Assembly: GCA_035649895.1 (NCBI GenBank)
Contig: DASRIS010000062.1
Coordinates: forward strand, 1 to 20,323
From: DASSUC01 sp035649895
Lineage (GTDB): Bacteria; Actinomycetota; Actinomycetes; Mycobacteriales; Micromonosporaceae
Length of the DNA: 20,323 bases
Reading direction: 5' to 3'
Shown: in pieces, positions 15,194-20,323 of the stretch
How positions within the stretch are numbered: the stretch's first letter is position 1
How the letters are laid out: each line of letters begins with the position of its first letter
Position numbers and translations under genes: made by a program
Notes under the pieces: model-generated
What the model saw: the letters and a program-made list of their open reading frames with translations, nothing else
Told to the model about the DNA's origin: nothing
Databases searched by the model: none

Positions 15194-16306
15194 ATGAGCG
15201 AAGCCAGCGACGAGCTCCGCCGGTCCCCGTTGCACCAGCGCCATCTCGCCCTCGGTGCCAAGCTCGCCGCCTTCGGCGGCTGGCAGATGCCGCTGGAGTA
15301 CGCCGGCGGCGGCGTGCTGAAGGAGCACGCCGCGGTGCGCGAGGCGGTCGGCGTGTTCGACGTGTCGCACCTGGGCAAGGCGCGGGTACGCGGACCCGGG
15401 GCGGCCGGCTTCGTCAACGCCTGCCTCACCAACGACCTCGGCCGGATCAAGCCGGGGCGGGCCCAGTACACGCTCTGCTGCGCCGAGGACGGCGGGGTCG
15501 TCGACGACCTCATCGCCTACCTCTACGCCGACGACCACGTGTTTCTCATCCCCAACGCGGCCAACACCGCCGAGGTGGTGCGCCGGCTGGCCGCCGCGGC
15601 GCCGGCGGGGGTGGGCGTGACCGACGAGCACGAGGCGCACGCCGTACTGGCGGTGCAGGGGCCGCGCTCGGCGGAGGTGGTGGGCGCGCTCGGGCTGCCC
15701 ACCGAGCACGAGTACATGAGCTTCGCCGAGGCCACCGCCGCGGGCACCCCGCTGGTCGTGTGCCGCACCGGCTACACCGGGGAGCACGGCTACGAGCTGG
15801 TGGTGCCGGCCGCCGCCGCGGTCGGGGTATGGGACGCGCTGCTGGACGCGGGTGCGGCGGACGGGATCCGGCCGTGCGGGCTGGGCGCGCGGGACACGCT
15901 GCGCACCGAGATGGGGTACCCGCTGCACGGGCAGGACCTGTCCCGGCAGATCACCCCGGTGCAGGCCCGGGCCGGGTGGGCGGTCGGCTGGAAGAAGCCG
16001 TCGTTCTGGGGCCGGGAGGCTCTGCTGGCGGAGCGGGAGGCCGGCGCCCGGCGTACCTTGTGGGGTCTGGAGTCCCTCGATCGGGGGATCCCGCGGCCGC
16101 ACATGGCGGTGCTGCGCAACGGCTCCACGGTCGGCGAGGTGACCAGCGGCACCTTCTCCCCGACCCGCCGGGTGGGCATCGCCCTGGCGCTGCTGGACAC
16201 CGCCGCCGGGCTCGGCGAGGGGGACGAGGTCGAGCTGGACGTGCGGGGGCGCCGCTGCCGGGCGCGCGTGGTCAAGCCGCCGTTCGTGACGCCCTCGGTG
16301 CGGTGA
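15194..16306 (+). CDS. gcvT: Glycine cleavage system T protein (aminomethyltransferase)
   Basis: A 370-aa THF-dependent enzyme that takes the aminomethyl group from lipoylated H protein, releasing ammonia and forming methylene-THF. Typical segments are SPLHQRHLALGAKLAAFGGW, FDVSHLGKARVRG, YTLCCAEDGGVVDDLIAY (D104/D105 at the catalytic Asp position), RTGYTGEHGYEL, and GLGARDTLRTEMGYPLHGQD. The C-terminal barrel has GEVTSGTFSPTRRVGIALA. The length is normal. ATG 15194 is the natural start; the RBS is weak. gcvH and gcvP are not in the window. The mmcQ-like gene follows after 3 bp and is cotranscribed. Confidence 0.95.
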   Translation: MSEASDELRRSPLHQRHLALGAKLAAFGGWQMPLEYAGGGVLKEHAAVREAVGVFDVSHLGKARVRGPGAAGFVNACLTNDLGRIKPGRAQYTLCCAEDGGVVDDLIAYLYADDHVFLIPNAANTAEVVRRLAAAAPAGVGVTDEHEAHAVLAVQGPRSAEVVGALGLPTEHEYMSFAEATAAGTPLVVCRTGYTGEHGYELVVPAAAAVGVWDALLDAGAADGIRPCGLGARDTLRTEMGYPLHGQDLSRQITPVQARAGWAVGWKKPSFWGREALLAEREAGARRTLWGLESLDRGIPRPHMAVLRNGSTVGEVTSGTFSPTRRVGIALALLDTAAGLGEGDEVELDVRGRRCRARVVKPPFVTPSVR

Positions 16307-16309
16307 GGC

Positions 16310-16666
16310 ATGGGCGTCTCCTACGAGCAGGTGCGGGACTGGGTGCTGGCGCTGCCCGGCGGGTGTGAGGTGATGGTCGAGTCCTGGGGCCATCCGACGC
16401 TGCGGGTCGGGGACAAGATGTTCGCCTCCGGCGGGCCTGGGCTGCCCACGATGTCGCTGAAGGCCACCAAGGAGGAGCAGGAGATCCTGGTGACCGAGCA
16501 GCCGGAGACCTTCGCGGTCGCCGGGTACGTCGGCCGGTTCGGCTGGGTCGAGGTGCAGCTGTCTACTGTGGACGAGGACGAGCTGCGTGACCTGGTGGTG
16601 GCGGCGTGGCGGCGTACCGCACCGAAGCGGCTGGTGAGGCAGTACGACGCCGGCCGGTCACGGTAG
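16310..16666 (+). CDS. MmcQ/YjbR family protein
   Basis: A 118-aa protein of the MmcQ/YjbR (DUF419) family, with the CyaY-like fold often labelled DNA-binding. Visible are VRDWVLALPGGCEVMVESWGHPTLRVGDKMFA, MSLKATKEEQEIL, GYVGRFGWVEVQL and the C-terminal WRRTAPKRLVRQYDAG. The biochemical role is not established. It starts 3 bp after gcvT and is probably translationally coupled. Its 3' end (16607-16655) recurs as a broken copy at 18466-18514, on the far side of the Xre-ImmA/PIN module, so this gene's end was the site of an insertion or recombination. Confidence 0.9.
   Translation: MGVSYEQVRDWVLALPGGCEVMVESWGHPTLRVGDKMFASGGPGLPTMSLKATKEEQEILVTEQPETFAVAGYVGRFGWVEVQLSTVDEDELRDLVVAAWRRTAPKRLVRQYDAGRSR
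16607..16655 (+). repeat. Direct repeat copy A (3' end of the mmcQ-like gene)
   Basis: A 49-bp segment matching 18466-18514 at 44 positions. TAGCCAT (stop codon plus downstream bases) follows at 16664-16670 and again at 18520-18526. It encodes WRRTAPKRLVRQYDAG. Together with copy B it flanks the accessory module. Confidence 0.9.
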
Positions 16667-16769
16667 CCATCGGTCCGCGTTGTCTTGGTGCGCGTCATGC
16701 CGTCGGCCTTGATAGGCACGTGTGACGTGAGCGGGTCGTAGCGAGAGCGATGGCGACGGATGGCAAGGG

Positions 16770-16788
16770 TGTGTGATTATTGCACACA
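16770..16788 (+). promoter_or_regulatory. Promoter/operator of the Xre-ImmA gene, likely leaderless
   Basis: A perfect 6-bp inverted repeat TGTGTG-n7-CACACA (16770-16775, 16783-16788) overlaps an extended -10-like TGTGATTAT (16772-16780). Transcription would begin at or next to the ATG at 16788, giving a leaderless mRNA. No purine-rich RBS stands at the usual distance. A palindrome over the -10 suits autorepression by the Xre protein. Confidence 0.5.
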
Positions 16789-17867
16789 TGACCACCGTAG
16801 AGACCTGGGCCGAGGTCGGCGACCGTATCCGCGAAGCCCGTCTCGCGGCCGGCCTGTCGCAGGGACAGCTCGCGCTGGCCGTCGGGTTGGAACGGACCGC
16901 GCTGGTCAGGGTGGAGGCCGGGCAACGGCAGCTGACGGCCTTGGAGCTGTTCCGGGTGGCCGACGCGCTACGTCTGCCGTTGGCCCACTTTGTCACCCGC
17001 CCGCCAGAGGCCATGCGCTCGCGGCGGCAGGCTCTGGCGGACGAGGCGGACAGCGCAGCGAGAGATCGGCTCCAGCTCGATGCCGCTTTGGAGATGCAGC
17101 TACGCGACACCGAACAGCTTGTCGCAGATGGGGTTCTGGTCCCTCCTGTGCCGCCTACGGTTCGGCAGGTCAGTACGCCGGACGACGCCGCGGCTCTGGC
17201 CCGCGACGCGCGCCGGATCCTGGGGCACGAGTCCGGACCTCTGGGATCTGTGGCCGAGGTCGCGGAGAGGTTTGGCCTCTTTCTTACAGTCGTTGACCTG
17301 GACGCAGATGGCGCATCCATGTTCCTGGACACATACGGCGTCGCGGTCACCGGCTGTGGAGACCCCGGCCGCCGCCGCTGGACTGCCGTGCACGAGCTCG
17401 GTCACCATCTGATACGCGACGAGTACCACACCGATGTGGGAGTGGCCACCAGTCGTGACGAGCGCGAACGTCTCGTCGACACGTTCGCCGGCGAGTTCCT
17501 CCTGCCTCAGAACGACCTGCTCGCCAAAGCAGAGAAGATGGGGGAGGACACCCGCACGTTCCTGATCGGGGTCGCAGCTGCGTATCGACTGTCATGGTCG
17601 GCCGTTGTCGACCGGGCACGGTGTGCGGGGCTGGTCAGCGCCGAGGAAGCCCAGCGCCTTCGGGCGCGGACGCCGATGAAGGGCGACTTCCTCGCTGTGT
17701 GCGGACGTGAGCCGTACCCAGACCTGCCGGTCGGAGACCGGGGGCCGTTGTGGACCCAAGCGGTACTGCGTGCGCACCGCGAAGGGCTTATTACCGGCCA
17801 GCGCGCGGTTGAGCTGCTCGGCGGGCGCATCACCCTCGAAGAGCTGCCTGAAGAGGACTGCTGGTGA
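16788..17867 (+). CDS. Xre-family HTH fused to an ImmA/IrrE-type (M78) Zn-peptidase
   Basis: A 359-aa protein. Residues about 8-66 are an Xre HTH (IREARLAAGLSQGQLALAVG, then LERTALVRVEAGQRQ). About 75-125 is a helical linker. Residues about 135-270 are the COG2856/M78 metallopeptidase: HELGHH with H202, E203 and H206, and the downstream helix RERLVDTFAGEFLLP, where E227 is the likely third zinc ligand. The tail to 359 is helical and of unknown role. The ATG at 16788 is preferred over the GTG at 16773, which falls inside the palindrome. Family knowledge: ImmA cleaves an Xre repressor to induce mobile elements, and Xre-COG2856 genes occur beside toxins. The ORF overlaps the PIN gene by 4 bp (GTGA), so translation is coupled. 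Inferred: antitoxin and regulator of the PIN toxin. Confidence 0.9.
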   Translation: MTTVETWAEVGDRIREARLAAGLSQGQLALAVGLERTALVRVEAGQRQLTALELFRVADALRLPLAHFVTRPPEAMRSRRQALADEADSAARDRLQLDAALEMQLRDTEQLVADGVLVPPVPPTVRQVSTPDDAAALARDARRILGHESGPLGSVAEVAERFGLFLTVVDLDADGASMFLDTYGVAVTGCGDPGRRRWTAVHELGHHLIRDEYHTDVGVATSRDERERLVDTFAGEFLLPQNDLLAKAEKMGEDTRTFLIGVAAAYRLSWSAVVDRARCAGLVSAEEAQRLRARTPMKGDFLAVCGREPYPDLPVGDRGPLWTQAVLRAHREGLITGQRAVELLGGRITLEELPEEDCW

Positions 17868-18415
17868 CCACCGGCGGCGCAGGCGGACCACAGTGGGTGT
17901 GGGACGCGTCAGCCCTGCACCACGCGGCAGCAGCCGATCGCATTGATGTGCTGTTCGATGTGGTAGGCGGGGTACCTCAGGCGCCCGCGCAGCATGTTAC
18001 AACGGCCGCAGTGGCGGAGGAGCTACACCGTAACGAGCTGTGGACGGTATGTGCCCCATATCTGGAGGTCGTGCACGTCGACGCGTTGAATGAGCTGCAG
18101 TCCCTGGCTCGGTGGCTCGGTGTGGTCTCAAACGGCGAGCACAGCCGGGGCGAGGCAACGGTGCTGGCATGGGCCGAGGTCCATGCGGGCATCGCCATCG
18201 TTGATGACCGCAGTGCACGGCGGACGGCAACGAGGCATGGCCTACCTGTGCATGGGACATTGTGGGTCATTGCTGAGGCCGTCAACAATGGCAAGACCCA
18301 GCGGTCGAGCGCCAACTCGCTCGTCAACACACTGCTGCGCTGCGGCGCACGCTACCCGTTCCGGCCGGATGGGTTCGAGGCATGGGCTGTCCAGCAAGGA
18401 CTCATGCCCAACTGA
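17864..18415 (+). CDS. PIN-like nuclease, probable toxin partner
   Basis: A 183-aa protein with the PIN-fold pattern of acidic residues: WDASALHH (D14), AAVAEELHR (E52/E53), HSRGEATVLAWA (E97) and AIVDDRSARRTA (D114/D115), followed by HGLPVHGTLWVI, the motif seen in DUF3368-type PIN proteins. PIN proteins are metal-dependent RNases and common toxins. It starts with GTG, overlapping the Xre-ImmA stop by 4 bp. The C-terminal 35 residues (PFRPDGFEAW and on) extend beyond the usual fold. It is followed by 50 bp of featureless DNA and then the mmcQ remnant. Function is inferred from fold pattern and context; a nuclease with another role is possible. Confidence 0.82.
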   Translation: MTTGGAGGPQWVWDASALHHAAAADRIDVLFDVVGGVPQAPAQHVTTAAVAEELHRNELWTVCAPYLEVVHVDALNELQSLARWLGVVSNGEHSRGEATVLAWAEVHAGIAIVDDRSARRTATRHGLPVHGTLWVIAEAVNNGKTQRSSANSLVNTLLRCGARYPFRPDGFEAWAVQQGLMPN

Positions 18416-18462
18416 CGCGGGTCACGACGGTGGGTTCGTATCCGCCGTGGTGAACGTGGGGG

Positions 18463-18522
18463 ATGTGGCGGCGTACCGCGCCGAAGCGCCTGATCAAGCA
18501 GTACGACGCCGGCCAGGCCTAG
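18463..18522 (+). pseudogene. Remnant 3' end of an mmcQ-like gene (direct repeat copy B)
   Basis: Reading ATG at 18463 gives MWRRTAPKRLIKQYDAGQA and then TAG, against WRRTAPKRLVRQYDAGRSR in the intact gene. The copy is 5 substitutions away over 49 bp (18466-18514), one codon shorter at the end, and shares TAGCCAT after it. The frame is closed by TGA at 18451, so only the tail is present. The conservative differences (V/I, R/K) look like an allele from another strain rather than a recent duplication. Confidence 0.85.
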
Positions 18523-20323
18523 CCATTTCGTGTGTCCCGCCGCGGGGCAGCGATGGCGAGTTCCGCGCGGCGCCGTAGCACCGCGGGTGCTAGCTGCGCC
18601 GGGTCGCACTGGGCCAGGTGGTCGCGGACGAGCAGGTGGATGAACCGGTACTCGCCGTCGGCGAAGGTAAGCAGGCTCCGGTCGGTGGCGAACCGGAGGA
18701 ACGCGGCCCGCCAGGGTACCGGTTCACCAGCGACCACCATCGCGACCCGGGCGACGGGCCCGATGAGAAAAATGCCAGCGATCATCCCAGGAATGAATGC
18801 GTAAATGACTCCTACCAGCCAACCGATGAGTGGCAGCAAGAAAGGCGTGGTCCAGGACCTGGCCCAAACTATTGAAACGATTATAGCTGCGGTCGGGTAT
18901 AAAAAAAGCTGTGTGCTGAGGACTCGGCGCGTCGCGGCGGTCAGGCCATCCGAGGCCACTGGAATTCCGGCCCAGAAAGACATGCAGGCGATGAGACAAG
19001 CTCCGTTGCCGAAACCCACCACCCAACCGCCGAGCGCTTCCGGAGATATTCCAAACAGAAGAACTGCTGCCGCTGTGGCGACTCCCGTGAGGACGATCGC
19101 AATCATTACGTTTCGTGCGAATTCATCGTATGCCTTTCTAAATAAAAGGACCCCCCCTGCTAGGGCCAGTGCCAGTCCGAAGGCGATTACTGCGATCGTT
19201 GGCGGCGATTGTTCTGGTGTCCTGGCCAGCCATCTCAAAATAAGAGTGAGGCCGACTGCCGGCACGGCTGCGGGGACTATGTATGCGAATAGTACCAGGT
19301 GGTTCGCGATCGTGACTTTGCCGGGCCAGTAATCTAAGATGCCTATCCATAGGGAGAACGTTCCGATGATCGCAACGACAGCACCGGCCGCAGTGCTGAA
19401 CTGTATAGTCATGGCGGCGACCGACGCCAGAAGATAGATGGCGAATGCCATCGGGAAGAGCCAAAGACCCACGATGTTCCCAACCGATTTGTCGAGAATG
19501 TGCTCCGTGGTGTCTGCATTGAGCCGCGTTACACGGTCACCAGAGTCGAGTCGAACTGAGGCGGTCGCCAGCGTGCGTACTGCGGACAGGGTTCGTTCGG
19601 GGCCGCCTACCTCATGGACACGTCGACGGCCGAGCACCTCGACTACATACGCATCGAACAGGAGCCGGCGCCGGGCGGCTGGATCACCCTCCGCGGACAG
19701 TGCCTGCCAGGTGCGGTCCCCCTGCGCCAACACCATGATGTTGAGCATCAGCGGGGTAGTGAGCAGCTCCCACAGCTCTTCGTCTGCGCTCAGCGCCGTG
19801 GCGACGCCAGCCAAGCGCGGGCTGACTGCGGTGAAGTAGGCGTTGACCTGCTCTTTAGTCAGGGGCCGGATCACTACGGCGCCTTGGAGGCTCAACTGCA
19901 CAGCGAGCCGGCTGTAGTCGGCCTCGCGGCTACATGCAGCCAGGCGGGTCACCCCCCATCGTGTCTGCAAAGCGTTGATCTCCGCTACGCACCGTTCACG
20001 ATCGGCCTCTCGTACCTCGTCGAGCCCGTCCAGCAGGAGCGTGAGCCGGTTCTCGCGCAGCCAGGCCTTGCCGATCTCCTCTGGTATGCGGTAGCGCTCC
20101 CGCATGCTGGCGAGCAGCCAGGCGGCAAAGTCACGAGGCCCGCGCTGAACGGTGCCGAGCAGTGCGAACTTTCGCGTCCGGGGACGCGACCACTCGGCGA
20201 GGTCGATCATCACAGGGATCGCCGGCTTGCCACGCGCCTCAACTGAGTTCGGGGGTGTCGACCCGGCTGGTACCACCGCCCTTGCCCGCGCGACCAGCGC
20301 GGCGGCGAGATCGAGCAACTGCG
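18519..20323 (-). CDS. NACHT NTPase with a multi-pass membrane domain (N-terminus beyond window)
   Basis: The frame is open from the stop at 18519 to the right edge (601 residues seen). The edge cuts it just after the expected P-loop: the first visible residues are QLLDLAAALVARA. NACHT features are IPVMIDLAEWS, Walker B LTLLLDGLDEV, LAACSREADYSRL (sensor-like) and LTKEQVNAYF, then a helical winged-helix-like part with TPLMLNIMVLA. After about 255 further residues come about nine hydrophobic helices (VGLWLFPMAFAIYLLASVAA first). The tail ADGEYRFIHLLVRDHLA resembles the FxHxxxxEYFA end of NACHT proteins. Family knowledge: bacterial NACHT proteins are STAND ATPases, several of them anti-phage. 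The membrane region is unusually AT-rich here (28 G+C of 60 at 19081-19140). The stop codon lies in the mmcQ-derived repeat. Confidence 0.88.
   Translation of the reverse strand, partial: QLLDLAAALVARARAVVPAGSTPPNSVEARGKPAIPVMIDLAEWSRPRTRKFALLGTVQRGPRDFAAWLLASMRERYRIPEEIGKAWLRENRLTLLLDGLDEVREADRERCVAEINALQTRWGVTRLAACSREADYSRLAVQLSLQGAVVIRPLTKEQVNAYFTAVSPRLAGVATALSADEELWELLTTPLMLNIMVLAQGDRTWQALSAEGDPAARRRLLFDAYVVEVLGRRRVHEVGGPERTLSAVRTLATASVRLDSGDRVTRLNADTTEHILDKSVGNIVGLWLFPMAFAIYLLASVAAMTIQFSTAAGAVVAIIGTFSLWIGILDYWPGKVTIANHLVLFAYIVPAAVPAVGLTLILRWLARTPEQSPPTIAVIAFGLALALAGGVLLFRKAYDEFARNVMIAIVLTGVATAAAVLLFGISPEALGGWVVGFGNGACLIACMSFWAGIPVASDGLTAATRRVLSTQLFLYPTAAIIVSIVWARSWTTPFLLPLIGWLVGVIYAFIPGMIAGIFLIGPVARVAMVVAGEPVPWRAAFLRFATDRSLLTFADGEYRFIHLLVRDHLAQCDPAQLAPAVLRRRAELAIAAPRRDTRNG

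Noticed and set aside
13555..15513. A longer pepA start extending through gcvT to 15513
   Set aside because: The extra residues are the antisense of gcvT and have no relation to the M17 family; GTG 15114 has a proper RBS and normal N-terminus.
18416..18462. Terminator after the PIN gene
   Set aside because: No stem of useful length could be found in this 47-bp stretch.

Overview
The window is very GC-rich DNA from an actinomycete. Gene content and style point to the Micromonosporaceae (Micromonospora, Salinispora or Actinoplanes type), but this is judged from the sequence alone and no search was run. Support comes from the long Ala/Pro-rich two-lipoyl SucB of actinobacterial type, frequent GTG starts, and a small conserved actinobacterial protein (13135-13455) beside lpdA.

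The centre is chromosomal housekeeping DNA organised around lipoate-dependent metabolism. It holds lipB (octanoyltransferase, 2481-3119, minus), lpdA-sucB (E3 and E2 of a 2-oxoacid dehydrogenase, 12805-9439, minus), gcvT (15194-16306, plus) and the M17 aminopeptidase pepA (15114-13555, minus). Among these lie an MmpL-like RND transporter (3274-5409, plus), a large multi-pass membrane protein with a repetitive N-terminus (7368-5428, minus), a TIGR01777-type SDR epimerase (8464-7568, minus), a small lipoprotein (8560-9282, plus), the 106-aa protein, and a YjbR/MmcQ protein directly after gcvT.

Both ends look like accessory, probably defence-related DNA. On the left (minus strand, downstream of lipB) a TIR-domain protein with an intact candidate catalytic Glu lies 9 bp upstream of a KGGVGR-type ATPase. 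That ATPase also carries a degenerate TIR-like domain and TPR repeats, and it runs off the window. On the right, between the mmcQ gene and a second, broken copy of its 3' end, sits a translationally coupled pair: an Xre-HTH/ImmA-type Zn-peptidase protein and a PIN-like nuclease. After that, on the minus strand, comes a NACHT NTPase with about nine predicted membrane helices, whose N-terminus is cut off by the window edge. Its membrane region is clearly less GC-rich than the core genes.

The most informative structural signal is the 49-bp imperfect direct repeat (44 of 49 bases) of the mmcQ 3' end at 16607-16655 and 18466-18514, with the post-stop bases also conserved. It brackets the Xre-ImmA/PIN module and marks it as an insertion. 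The window is also rich in short GC-rich tandem repeats (14-18 bp units), both in and between genes, and holds one long imperfect palindrome at 7446-7512. I saw no tRNA, rRNA, CRISPR array, transposase or integrase.
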